From positions 186,001-250,000 of the forward strand of contig JBKBHI010000005.1 of the NCBI GenBank assembly GCA_046297835.1: 64,000 nucleotides of DNA, given 5' to 3'. This stretch comes from CAMAVH01 sp046297835 (lineage in GTDB: Bacteria; Pseudomonadota; Alphaproteobacteria; SMXQ01). Below are positions 18,733-26,649 of the stretch, one piece after another. Under the pieces are notes generated by a model, which did no database searches, was not told the origin of the DNA, and worked only from the letters and a program-made list of their open reading frames with translations. The stretch's first letter is position 1; each line of letters starts with the position of its first letter. Both the position numbers and the translations under genes were made by a program.

Positions 18733-19533
18733 ATGGTCCGTAAAGCGACGCGCAAACCCGCCAAACGCGGCACGAAAAGCCTGCGCATCCTGATCTCCAA
18801 TGACGACGGCGTGCAGTCGGCGGGCATCAAGGCGCTGACCCGTGTGGCGCAGACGCTGTCGGACGACGTCTGGGTCGTCGCGCCCGAGGTCGAGCAGAGC
18901 GCCGCCAGTCATTCGCTCACCGTGCGCCGGCCGCTGCGCGTCAAGAAGCTCGCGCCGCGCCGTTTCGCGGTGGACGGCACGCCGACCGATTGCGTCATGC
19001 TCGCGGTTCTTCAGGTGCTGGAGGACAAGGCGCCAGACTTGGTGCTGTCGGGCTTCAACAACGGCAGCAATCTCGCCGAGGACATCGCCCATTCCGGCAC
19101 GGTCGCGGCCGCCTCGATGGGCGCGGTGCTCGGCATCCGCTCGATCGCGCTCAGCCAGGTCACGACCATGGGCCAGAAGGTCAAATGGTCGACCGCGGAG
19201 ACCATCGCGCCGGATCTGATCCGCAAGCTGCTTGACGCCGATTGGGTGCGCGACAGCTTGGTCAACGTGAATTTCCCGGACGTGATCGCGTCGTCCGTCA
19301 CGGGCATCACCGTGACCTGCCAGGGCCGCCGCCGGGTGCGCGAGACCATCACCGAATCCTCAGACCCTTTCGGCCGGCCCTATTACTGGATCGGCGGCCC
19401 GCGCAGCGATAAGGCCAGCCATCGCGAGAGCGACATCACGGCGATCAGCGAAGGGGCCGTCTCCGTCACCCCATTGCGTCTCGATCTGACCCAGGACAAG
19501 ATGCTCCGTAGCATGCGTAAGGTTCTCGGATGA
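18733..19533 (+). CDS. surE: 5'/3'-nucleotidase SurE
   Basis: This 266-residue SurE family metal-dependent phosphatase acts on nucleoside monophosphates. The metal site ISNDDGVQSAG begins at residue 20, and the later NGSN motif (GFNNGSNLAEDI) is intact. The chosen ATG gives a basic 16-residue extension before the normal LRILISNDDG start. It is supported by AAGGGAG seven bases upstream, just after the serS stop. surE-pcm-nlpD is a classical stationary-phase gene set, and all three members are present here in order. Confidence 0.95.
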   Translation: MVRKATRKPAKRGTKSLRILISNDDGVQSAGIKALTRVAQTLSDDVWVVAPEVEQSAASHSLTVRRPLRVKKLAPRRFAVDGTPTDCVMLAVLQVLEDKAPDLVLSGFNNGSNLAEDIAHSGTVAAASMGAVLGIRSIALSQVTTMGQKVKWSTAETIAPDLIRKLLDADWVRDSLVNVNFPDVIASSVTGITVTCQGRRRVRETITESSDPFGRPYYWIGGPRSDKASHRESDITAISEGAVSVTPLRLDLTQDKMLRSMRKVLG

Positions 19534-19552
19534 TCCAGCGGCGTAACGCGTC

Positions 19553-20215
19553 ATGACCAAGCGGGGCCCGGCAGGGGGCGAGCCCCGCGTGATCCGGCTC
19601 CTTATGGAGCTGCGCCGCCTCGGCGTCGCCGACGCGGGCGTGCTGGGGGCGATCGAGCGCGTGCCGCGCGAAAAGTTCGTGCTGCCGCAGTTTCTTGACC
19701 AGGCTTACGAGAATATCGCTCTGCCGATCGGCGAGGGCCAGACGATCAGCCAGCCGCTCGTCGTCGGCCTGATGACCCAGGCGCTCGAATTGAACGATCG
19801 CTGCAAGGTGCTGGAGGTCGGCACCGGCTCGGGTTATCAGACCGCCGTGCTCGCGCCGCTGTGCCGCCGCATCTACACCATCGAGCGCCACAAGAGCCTC
19901 CTGAAAACCACCGAGACGCGCTTTCGCGAGCTGCGCCTGGCCAACGTCACCGCCATCGCCGGCGACGGCTCGCGCGGCTGGCCCGAGCAGGCGCCATTCG
20001 ACCGCATCATGGTCACGGCGGCCGGAACCAAGCTGCCCGAGGCCCTGATCGGCCAGCTCGCCATCGGCGGCGTCATGGTCGTGCCGGTCGGCAGCCGCAG
20101 CTCCGACCAGGAGGTGCTGCGCATCCGCCGCACCGCCGAGGGCTACACGCAGGAAGCCCTGTTCCCCGTCCGCTTCGTGCCGCTGGTCAGCGACGCCGAG
20201 GAGAAGCGGGCGTAA
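19553..20215 (+). CDS. pcm: Protein-L-isoaspartate O-methyltransferase
   Basis: This 220-residue SAM-dependent enzyme repairs isoaspartyl damage in ageing proteins. SAM-binding motif I is VLEVGTGSGYQTAVLA, and the family signatures PIGEGQTISQPLVV and DRIMVTAAGTKLP are present. It starts 20 bases after surE and is followed by a palindromic repeat that probably ends the transcript before nlpD. Confidence 0.95.
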   Translation: MTKRGPAGGEPRVIRLLMELRRLGVADAGVLGAIERVPREKFVLPQFLDQAYENIALPIGEGQTISQPLVVGLMTQALELNDRCKVLEVGTGSGYQTAVLAPLCRRIYTIERHKSLLKTTETRFRELRLANVTAIAGDGSRGWPEQAPFDRIMVTAAGTKLPEALIGQLAIGGVMVVPVGSRSSDQEVLRIRRTAEGYTQEALFPVRFVPLVSDAEEKRA

Positions 20216-20228
20216 GGCTGCATGAAAG

Positions 20229-20314
20229 CCGTCATGCTCAGGTTTGACCCGAGCATCCATGGCTCAGCCTGTATGGTGTCGATATGGACCCTCGGGTCAA
20301 GCCCAGGGGTGACA
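20229..20314. repeat. REP/BIME-like palindromic intergenic repeat, copy 2
   Basis: Arms GTCATGCTCAGGTTTGACCC and the GACCCTCGGGTCAAGCCC core lie inverted around a 25-base spacer and end in GGGGTGACA. It has the same layout as the copies at 1681 and 33301, with some substitutions in the left arm. It lies in the 154-base pcm-nlpD gap. Confidence 0.8.
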
Positions 20315-20369
20315 ATTGAGATGTCACAACCATTGCCGCAACCCCGTCGCTTCCTTAGACTCTCGCGCC

Positions 20370-21548
20370 ATGACGGCCATTCGCGCCCATAGCCTTTGCC
20401 TCGTCCTGATCGCCGCTGCGCTTACGGCCTGCGCGCGCACGGGCGGGCCGGCGCCGATCGAGGACCGCAGCGCCATGTTCTACGGCCGCGGCACCGCCGT
20501 GCCGATCGCCCGGCCGGCCTCCGAGCGGCCGCCGGTCAGCAAGGCCGCGCCGCAATTCACCGCGGCGGGCAGCGTCGTCGTGCAGTCGGGCGACACGCTC
20601 TACGGCATATCTCGGCGCAGCAACGTGCCGATCCGCGCGATCATCAATGCCAACAACATCGCGCCGCCCTACATGCTGCGCGTCGGCCAGAACCTCGTCC
20701 TGCCGCGTCAGGCTTACCATCAGGTGGCGGCCGGCGATTCGGTCGCCAGCATCGCCCGCGCCTACGGCGTTTCGGCGCAGGAGCTGGTGCGGCTCAACGG
20801 CATCGACGCGCCCTACATGATCTATGTCGGCCAGCCGGTGCTGCTGCCGACCACCACCGGCGGCCAGACGGTCGCGACCAACGCTGCCGTCATCGCTGGA
20901 TTGCCGCAATCGCCGGCCCAGCCGCAGGGGCCGCAAAGCCCCGGCGCGGTGACGAGCGGCACGCTCGGCACGCCCAGCGGCGGCTCATCCGTCACGTCGG
21001 TTTCGCCCAACGCGCCAGGAGGAGCCGCGCCGGCCTCGCCCCCGAATGCGCCGCAGGACATCGCTTCCTTGCCGCCGACGAGCCAACCGGCCAACCAGGC
21101 GACGCTGCCGCAACAGGCCGCGCCGCCGCCCGAGATTCCGATCACGGCGCCGGCGAGCGCCTTCATCTGGCCGGTCCAGGGCAACGTCATTTCCGGCTAT
21201 GGGCCGAAGGCTGGCGGGCTCTACAACGAAGGCATCAACATCGCCGTGCCGCAAGGCACCCCGGTGCGCGCCGCGCAAGACGGCGAGGTGGTCTATGTCG
21301 GCAACGAACTGCGGGGTTACGGCAATCTTCTGTTGGTGCGCCATTCCGGCGGCTGGGTGACGGCCTACGCCCACAACGAGACGCTGCTGGTGCAGCGCGG
21401 CGACAAGGTGCGGCGCGGCCAGGCCATCGCGCGCGCCGGCGCGACCGGCAGCGTGGATTCGCCGCAGGTGCATTTCGAGCTGCGCCAGGGCACCCGCTCG
21501 GTCGATCCGATGCGCTATCTCGCGGGGCAGGGCGTCAGCAGCCTGTAA
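20370..21548 (+). CDS. nlpD: NlpD-like LysM/LytM lipoprotein, probable amidase activator
   Basis: This 392-residue lipoprotein has a signal peptide with lipobox LTAC. Two LysM peptidoglycan-binding modules follow at about residues 60-110 and 115-160, then a Pro/Gln-rich linker and a C-terminal LytM (M23) domain from about residue 270. The first zinc motif, normally HxxxD, reads NEGIN, so the two key ligands are Asn. The later AYAHNE and VHFEL motifs remain. E. coli NlpD is degenerate in the same way and activates AmiC rather than cutting peptidoglycan. The start was set at the ATG giving a proper signal peptide, not an ATG 54 bases upstream. Confidence 0.9.
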   Translation: MTAIRAHSLCLVLIAAALTACARTGGPAPIEDRSAMFYGRGTAVPIARPASERPPVSKAAPQFTAAGSVVVQSGDTLYGISRRSNVPIRAIINANNIAPPYMLRVGQNLVLPRQAYHQVAAGDSVASIARAYGVSAQELVRLNGIDAPYMIYVGQPVLLPTTTGGQTVATNAAVIAGLPQSPAQPQGPQSPGAVTSGTLGTPSGGSSVTSVSPNAPGGAAPASPPNAPQDIASLPPTSQPANQATLPQQAAPPPEIPITAPASAFIWPVQGNVISGYGPKAGGLYNEGINIAVPQGTPVRAAQDGEVVYVGNELRGYGNLLLVRHSGGWVTAYAHNETLLVQRGDKVRRGQAIARAGATGSVDSPQVHFELRQGTRSVDPMRYLAGQGVSSL

Positions 21549-21551
21549 TCC

Positions 21552-23189
21552 TTATCGCGCGACGGGAATCGACGCGGCGAAGCCGATCTTTTCGTAATCG
21601 CTGATCAGCGCGTCGATCCGCAGGCGCCACGCGCCGGCAATGGCCAATTCCGGCCCGGTCAGCTCGAATCGGCCGCCGCCGAGGTTTCGCATCGGCCGCG
21701 TCAGCGGCTCGACGCCGGCCATTTCATGCGACAGCTCCAGCACGGCTTCCAGCGGCGCGAACGGCAGGCCGCTTTGATCGCTGAAGCGCACCTCGATCCG
21801 GTTGCGGCCGGCCCGCGCCGGATCGAGGGTGATGACGGCGAGACGGCCGCGCGCGCTGGCTACCGTCGCGTAGCCGGCCAGCGGCCCCGCATGATCGTGC
21901 CCGTCATGCGCCGCGAGCGCGCGCGGCGGCGGCGTCTGCGACAAGAGCGCGGTGACGGCGAGAATGGCGCAGCCGAGGGCGATCTCCCAGCGGATCGCGC
22001 GCGCGAGCCGGGCCGCAACGCCGGATTCGCCGCGCCGCAAGGCGGGCGTCAGCCGGAATTTGTTGTGGGCGGCGAACGCCAGCAGCAGTCCGACCAACGC
22101 CAGCTTGATCGCCAGGATGACGCCGTAGCGGGTCGAGGCGATCGCCGCCAGCGCCTGCAACTGCAAAGCCGCGAGCGCCGCGCCGCCGAGGATCATCGCC
22201 GGCAGCGCGAAGCTCATGGCGCGCGAGAAATCGGCGAGCCGGTCCGGCGCGCCTTTGTTCGTCCACAGGATGGCGCGCAGCAGCGGCGCGAGCGAGCCTA
22301 GCCATAGGCCGGCGACGGCGACATGCGCCAGCAAGGCCGGAATCGCCAGCCAGCGCGGCTGCGCGGTCGCCGCATGGCCCGACAGGGCGAAGGTGGCGAC
22401 CGCGCCGGCGATGCCGGCCAGCGCTAGAGGCGCGAACAGGTTCGGCCGGTTCTTGCGCGCGCCGAGCCGCGCGGCGGCGAACAGCAGGGCAGCGGCGGCC
22501 AGCGCGGTCAGCGCCGCTGTGCCGCGTGTGCTGGCGAGGCCGAGGCGCCAGACGCTGGCGGCGAACAAGTCGCCAGGCGCGGCATTCGCGAGCAGCGCCC
22601 CTTGCAGGCCGATGGCAGCCAGCGCGGTCAGCGCGGCGAGGCCGGCGCAAGCGTCGAGCAGCGGGCGCAAGCTCCGCCGTTCGGCGACGCGTTCTCCCGG
22701 AAACAGCAGCAGGCAGGCGAGGCCGCCGGCCAGGCCGATCAAGCCGGCGAGATGCAGCGCGCGGTTCGCGGCGGCGGCGACGGCCCACAGCGGATTATCG
22801 CGCGGCGCGGGCGGAGCGCGCCAAGCGGCGGGCTCGGGGCCGACGGCGAACAGGATCGCGCCGGCGACCGGATGGGAATCCTCCGAGGTGACGCGGTAGG
22901 ACAGCAGGTAAGCGCCCTCGGCGAGCGGCGCGCGCAAGGTCAGGCGCACTTGGCCGCCTTGGGTTTCGAGCGCGGCCTCGGGCGCGACGGGCGCGCCGTT
23001 CTCGTCGAGCAGCCGCACGGCGATCGGCCGCACCGGCTCGTTGAAATCGAGCGTGATCAGGCTCGGCGATTCGGCGAGAGCTTCGCGGTCGGCCGGCGAC
23101 GTTGCCAGCAGAACGGCATGGGCATGGACAGGAGCGGCGGCGAACACGCTCAAGGCGAGCAAGATAGCGGCGATCATCAGGCGTTTCAT
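21552..23189 (-). CDS. Copper resistance CopC-CopD fusion (YcnJ-like)
   Basis: This 545-residue protein has a signal peptide ending VHA, so that His is the first mature residue (HAVLL), as required for the CopC Cu2+ brace. The CopC domain spans about residues 25-125. A CopD membrane domain with roughly eight helices follows to about 430, and a C-terminal YtkA/FixH-like beta domain ends the protein. YcnJ-type fusions handle copper uptake or delivery at the inner membrane. The ATG was chosen for the signal peptide, as the longer frame upstream lacks coding character. It is the last gene of the minus-strand copper set. Confidence 0.9.
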   Translation of the reverse strand: MKRLMIAAILLALSVFAAAPVHAHAVLLATSPADREALAESPSLITLDFNEPVRPIAVRLLDENGAPVAPEAALETQGGQVRLTLRAPLAEGAYLLSYRVTSEDSHPVAGAILFAVGPEPAAWRAPPAPRDNPLWAVAAAANRALHLAGLIGLAGGLACLLLFPGERVAERRSLRPLLDACAGLAALTALAAIGLQGALLANAAPGDLFAASVWRLGLASTRGTAALTALAAAALLFAAARLGARKNRPNLFAPLALAGIAGAVATFALSGHAATAQPRWLAIPALLAHVAVAGLWLGSLAPLLRAILWTNKGAPDRLADFSRAMSFALPAMILGGAALAALQLQALAAIASTRYGVILAIKLALVGLLLAFAAHNKFRLTPALRRGESGVAARLARAIRWEIALGCAILAVTALLSQTPPPRALAAHDGHDHAGPLAGYATVASARGRLAVITLDPARAGRNRIEVRFSDQSGLPFAPLEAVLELSHEMAGVEPLTRPMRNLGGGRFELTGPELAIAGAWRLRIDALISDYEKIGFAASIPVAR

Positions 23190-23244
23190 GGCGGCGCCCC
23201 TAAAAGATGCGGGGAGAGGCGAACCTCTCCCCGCAGGGTCGAGC

Positions 23245-23763
23245 TTACGGCTTCGGCACAATCTGCAGGCGCGGGGCCGGCATCTTGAGATCGCGGGAGC
23301 TCTGGCCGGCGGCGGGAATCTCGATCCAGCGTTCGGCCCCTTTCGCGCATTCCTGCACGGCGGGAATGTAGAGCGTGCCGGCATTCGCCGGCATCGCGCC
23401 GCGCAGCGTAAACTCGTCATAGTGGTCGTCGGGCAGGTTGCCGCCGCTCCAGATCACCTCGCGCACGACCTCGGTGATGGTCGCGCCGTGATCGCCGGAC
23501 ATCGGTTTGTCGAGCTTCGCCTTGACGGTGCGGAGCTGCCAGCCCGCCTTCGGCATCGGCTTGACGTTGAGGACGCCCTCGGGGATCAGCACCTTGAACG
23601 TTTGCGTGGCCGCGCCTTCGCAGCCGTGCGGCACGCGGAAGGTCAGCTTGGCGGTCGCGCCGGCGACAGCCTGCTGCTGCTCGATGGTGACATGAGCTTG
23701 AGCGGTGAAGGCGATGAGGGAGAAGCCCGTCGCGGCGGCGAGGGCGATGAGAGAACGACGCAT
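23245..23763 (-). CDS. YcnI family (DUF1775) copper-binding periplasmic protein
   Basis: This 172-residue secreted protein has a signal peptide cut after AQA, leaving HVTIEQQQAV as the mature start. The N-terminal His is the copper ligand in YcnI proteins. The family body (FRVPHGCEGAAT, GWQLRTVKAKL, CAKGAERWIEIP) is intact, with two cysteines. It lacks the C-terminal membrane anchor of the Bacillus protein. It lies 55 bases upstream of the YcnJ-like gene, and the pair probably hands copper from a periplasmic chaperone to the CopC-CopD protein. Confidence 0.92.
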   Translation of the reverse strand: MRRSLIALAAATGFSLIAFTAQAHVTIEQQQAVAGATAKLTFRVPHGCEGAATQTFKVLIPEGVLNVKPMPKAGWQLRTVKAKLDKPMSGDHGATITEVVREVIWSGGNLPDDHYDEFTLRGAMPANAGTLYIPAVQECAKGAERWIEIPAAGQSSRDLKMPAPRLQIVPKP

Positions 23764-23823
23764 GAAAGCGCTCCTATGGATTTCGCATGATGATGGAAGC
23801 CGCGACGGATCGCGGCGGGTCGA

Positions 23824-24240
23824 TCAGGCGAAAGACGGCGGGGCGCGGGCGCTTTGCGGGCTGTGGCGGCGGGCGTCCGGTTCGCGTTCGTCGATGAACG
23901 CGACGGACAGGATCTCGACGCGGCCGGGGGCGGCGGCGAGGACGGCCGGCGGCGTGATCGCCGCATGGGCCTGGGCATAGCCCGGACAGGCCGGGCAGTA
24001 GGGCAGGTGGGGCGCTTGCTCGGAGGCGGGCGGCAGATCGCCGGCCAATTCCGACAGCGAGACGCTCTTGGGCCCGTCGGCTGTGCATAGGACCACTTGG
24101 TCCCAGGCCAGCGCCGGCGCGCTCGGCGCGAGGCCGAAGGCGAGCAGCGGCAACAGCCCTTGCAGCAGCAATCCGGCCAAGCCGAAGCGCGCGGCGAAGC
24201 GCCGCCAGCCGCGCAGTCCATGGGCGTTCCTGGCCATCAT
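23824..24240 (-). CDS. DUF2946 family protein
   Basis: This 138-residue protein has a basic N-terminus, one membrane helix (about residues 20-45) and an exported part with a Cys-Pro-x-Cys motif (PYCPACPGYAQ). This pattern is typical of DUF2946 proteins found in copper gene clusters. The first in-frame initiator is TTG, but I chose the ATG three codons later. The C-terminus is His/Arg/Pro-rich. Position upstream of ycnI and ycnJ on the same strand suggests a metal-related role. The CPxC pair could bind Cu+ (inference). Confidence 0.8.
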   Translation of the reverse strand: MMARNAHGLRGWRRFAARFGLAGLLLQGLLPLLAFGLAPSAPALAWDQVVLCTADGPKSVSLSELAGDLPPASEQAPHLPYCPACPGYAQAHAAITPPAVLAAAPGRVEILSVAFIDEREPDARRHSPQSARAPPSFA

Positions 24241-24258
24241 GGCGGGCAACCTATGCGC

Positions 24259-24528
24259 TTAAAGATCGAGCGTCAATTCGTCGCCGACGCAGCGCGAGAC
24301 GCAAGCCATCATGAGCGTGTTTGTCGCGCGCTGAAAATCCGGCATGGCTTCGTCGTAATGATCGGGCGTGCCGGCGAGGACGCGCACCCCGCATTGGCCG
24401 CAGTACCCCTGACGGCAGCGCCAGCTCACCGGCAGGCCCGCGTCGAGCAGGACTTCGAGCAGCGATTTGTCGTCGGGCACGTCGAGCGTCATGCCGCTTT
24501 GCGCCAGGACGACTTTGAATGCGCTCAT
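24259..24528 (-). CDS. 2Fe-2S ferredoxin-like protein, copy 2
   Basis: This 89-residue plant-type 2Fe-2S protein has the cluster ligands in CRQGYCGQC and a fourth cysteine in MMACVSRC. It is a paralogue of the next gene upstream (MSAF start, SLLEV and the ending LTLDL/LVLDL are shared). Two adjacent ATGs exist. I took the second, to match the paralogue and place AGGA at a good distance. It lacks fused reductase domains, so it must partner with a separate redox enzyme that is not visible here. Confidence 0.9.
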   Translation of the reverse strand: MSAFKVVLAQSGMTLDVPDDKSLLEVLLDAGLPVSWRCRQGYCGQCGVRVLAGTPDHYDEAMPDFQRATNTLMMACVSRCVGDELTLDL

Positions 24529-24591
24529 CATCTGTTCCTATGATCTGGCGTTCAGGTTAGCGGTCATCGGCGCATGAAACCATCGGCGCAT

Positions 24592-24624
24592 AAAAAAAAG
24601 CCCGCCGGAAGGGAGTGGCGGGCT
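24592..24624 (-). terminator. Intrinsic terminator after ferredoxin copy 1
   Basis: On the minus strand AGCCCGCC pairs with GGCGGGCT over a 10-base loop (stem bases 24617-24624 and 24599-24606). Eight U residues follow (24592-24599). It is a strong, standard intrinsic terminator separating the two ferredoxin genes. Confidence 0.9.
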
Positions 24625-24647
24625 TTTCGCGAAATTCGACGCGGCGT

Positions 24648-24914
24648 TTACAGGTCGAGGACCAATTCGCCCTTGCAGCGCGAGACGCAGGACATCATCA
24701 GCTTGTTCTGCGCCTGCTCCCACGGCTGCATCACTTCGTCGTAATGCTCGATGTCGCCCGAAATCACGCGCACGCCGCAGGTGCCGCAGGTGCCGGCGCG
24801 GCAGCTATAGCCGACGGGAATGTTGTTTTCTTCGAAGACCTCGAGCAGGGACTTTTCCTCGGGGACTTCCAGCGTCACGCCGGTTTTGGCGAGGACGACG
24901 GTGAATGCGCTCAT
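24648..24914 (-). CDS. 2Fe-2S ferredoxin-like protein, copy 1
   Basis: This 88-residue plant-type ferredoxin has ligands in CRAGTCGTC and MMSCVSRC, with an unusually short and conserved C-terminus ending ELVLDL. It is a tandem paralogue of the gene at 24259, separated by a strong terminator, so each copy may be expressed separately. The cognate electron donor is unknown. Confidence 0.92.
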   Translation of the reverse strand: MSAFTVVLAKTGVTLEVPEEKSLLEVFEENNIPVGYSCRAGTCGTCGVRVISGDIEHYDEVMQPWEQAQNKLMMSCVSRCKGELVLDL

Positions 24915-25242
24915 CGAAGCTCCAATCAGATCATCTGCCGAGGCGCGACATGCGGATCGGCGGTTTCAGCAATCTCGTCGGGAGGACTCTACGGAGCCGC
25001 GCCGGCGGCGGATGAATCGCCGTATCGTCGCGCCCGCGTCTGCCGAGCAGATATAGGCGTTACATATAACCGGCGACGTCGCCGTGAAAGAGGGAAACGA
25101 TAAAAAGATCGCCGTTTTCCTTGGAAAATGCGGCTTATCGGCGCTTCCGATCAATCCATCGGATATAGGTCTAAGCCCGTCGCGGCCAAATCGCACCGGC
25201 CGATGGCTCCATAGGAGATTGCCGAGGCTTCGGCGATGCGCT
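24915..25242. other. 328-base intergenic region between ferredoxin and DUF815 ATPase
   Basis: No coding frame with family resemblance was found. It should carry the minus-strand promoter of the ferredoxin gene. It contains an imperfect palindrome GTTACATATAAC (25059-25070), an AT-richer stretch near 25085-25140, and a short GCCGAGGCTTCGGC hairpin (25222-25235) just beyond the DUF815 stop that could end that transcript. Confidence 0.5.
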
Positions 25243-26130
25243 TCAGCCGAGCGTCTTGCCGAGCCGTCCCGCGAGATCCTGCGTGAATTGCCAGGCGACG
25301 CGGCCTGAACGGCCGCCGCGCGTCATCGACCATTCGAGCGCTTCGGCGTGCAGTTGCTCGCGGCCGAGCGGCAGCCCGTGCCGGTCGGCGTAGGCTTCGA
25401 CCATGGCGAAGTACGTGTCCTGATCGCACGGGTGGAAGCCGAGCCATAGGCCGAAGCGGTCCGACAGTGACAGCTTCTCCTCGACCGCCTCGCCCGGATT
25501 GATCGCCGTGGCGCGTTCGTTGTCGATCATGTCGCGCGGCATCAGATGGCGGCGGTTCGAGGTGGCGTAGAACAGCGCGTTGTCGGGGCGGCCCTCGACG
25601 CCGCCTTCGAGCAGCGCTTTCAGCGATTTATAGCTGGCGTCGTCATGATCGAACGAGAGGTCGTCGCAGAACAGGATCACGCGGCGCGGATTCTCGCGGA
25701 TCATCGTCAGCAGGTGAGGGAGGCCGGCGATGTCCTCGCGATGGATTTCGACCAGCGCTGGGGCCCTTCGCTTGCCATCGGGGCCGGGCGGCATCTCGGC
25801 CAGCACCGCGCCATGAACCGCCTTCACCAGCGAGCTTTTGCCCATGCCGCGCGCCCCCCATAGCAGCGCGTTGTTGGCCGGCAGGCCGGCGGCGAAGCGC
25901 CGGGTGTTCTCCAGCAGCGTGTCGCGCTGGCGCTCGACGCCCTTGAGCAAGGCGAGATCGACGCGGTTGACCTTGGCGACGGGCACCAGCCGGCGTTCCT
26001 CGGCCGACCAGACGAAGGCGTCGGCCGCCGCCGGATCGAGCCGGATAGGCGGCGGCGGGGCAATACGCTCGACCGCCTCAACCAACCGGTAAAGCCAAGT
26101 TTTCAAAGGAGAAATCGTCAGTTTGTCCAT
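25243..26130 (-). CDS. DUF815 family AAA ATPase
   Basis: This 295-residue single-domain P-loop ATPase has Walker A GARGMGKSSLVK and a Walker B-like strand VILFCDDLSFD. The remainder matches the DUF815 family (LLENTRRFAAG, ATSNRRHLMPRDM). The function of DUF815 is not established. It is frequently next to yajC in alphaproteobacteria, as here, divergently transcribed. GTG at 26133 directly precedes the chosen ATG, and either could start. The shared 99-base region upstream holds the yajC promoter. Confidence 0.9.
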   Translation of the reverse strand: MDKLTISPLKTWLYRLVEAVERIAPPPPIRLDPAAADAFVWSAEERRLVPVAKVNRVDLALLKGVERQRDTLLENTRRFAAGLPANNALLWGARGMGKSSLVKAVHGAVLAEMPPGPDGKRRAPALVEIHREDIAGLPHLLTMIRENPRRVILFCDDLSFDHDDASYKSLKALLEGGVEGRPDNALFYATSNRRHLMPRDMIDNERATAINPGEAVEEKLSLSDRFGLWLGFHPCDQDTYFAMVEAYADRHGLPLGREQLHAEALEWSMTRGGRSGRVAWQFTQDLAGRLGKTLG

Positions 26131-26154
26131 CACAAAATCGTATCAGCTTGGCAT

Positions 26155-26182
26155 TTGCAAACAAGGCTCCGGCGGCTATAGT
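26155..26182 (+). promoter_or_regulatory. Probable sigma-70 promoter of yajC-secDF
   Basis: TTGCAA (26155-26160) and TATAGT (26177-26182) lie 16 bases apart, about 45 bases before the yajC ATG. This is a reasonable housekeeping promoter for the yajC-secD-secF run. Confidence 0.55.
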
Positions 26183-26229
26183 CCGGCCAGCCAAATCCAA
26201 GAGTCTGAATGGGATACTAGGAGAATTTG

Positions 26230-26583
26230 ATGCTGATTTCACCGGCTTACGCGCAAGCCGCTGGCGCGCCTGGCGCCTTCGATTTGATGTCGCTCCTGCC
26301 GCTCGTCCTGATTTTCGTCGTGTTCTACTTCCTGCTGATCCGTCCGCAGCAGAAGAAGATGAAGATGCACCGCGAAATGCTCAGCGCGCTGCGCCGCGGC
26401 GACAAGGTCGTCACCAACGGCGGCATCGTCGGCACCATCACCAAGGTGCTCACCGGCGAAGAGCTCCAAGTCGAGATCGCCGAGGGCGTGCGCGTGAAGG
26501 TCATGCGCGGCATGATCGCCAGCGTCGTGTCGCGCGGCGATGCCGAGGACGCGCCGGCGGACGATGAGAAGGTTAAGTCCTGA
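26230..26583 (+). CDS. yajC: Preprotein translocase subunit YajC
   Basis: This 117-residue protein has one membrane helix (LLPLVLIFVVFYFLLIRPQQ, residues about 22-41) and a conserved cytoplasmic domain with LRRGDKVVTNGGIVGTI. YajC associates with SecDF in the holotranslocon. The start is the ATG after AGGAGA, spaced 5-6 bases. An adjacent upstream TTG is not needed. It leads the yajC-secD-secF operon. Confidence 0.96.
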   Translation: MLISPAYAQAAGAPGAFDLMSLLPLVLIFVVFYFLLIRPQQKKMKMHREMLSALRRGDKVVTNGGIVGTITKVLTGEELQVEIAEGVRVKVMRGMIASVVSRGDAEDAPADDEKVKS

Positions 26584-26649
26584 GCTTTGCGTCGGCCGGC
26601 CGGCATAGCCCGGCCGGCCTTATTTTTCCGCCTAATGTAGCTCACAGCC

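Noticed and set aside
25084..25308. Possible 74-residue plus-strand gene in the ferredoxin-DUF815 gap
   Set aside because: No good start context and its second half overlaps the end of the DUF815 gene; Arg/Pro-rich tail.
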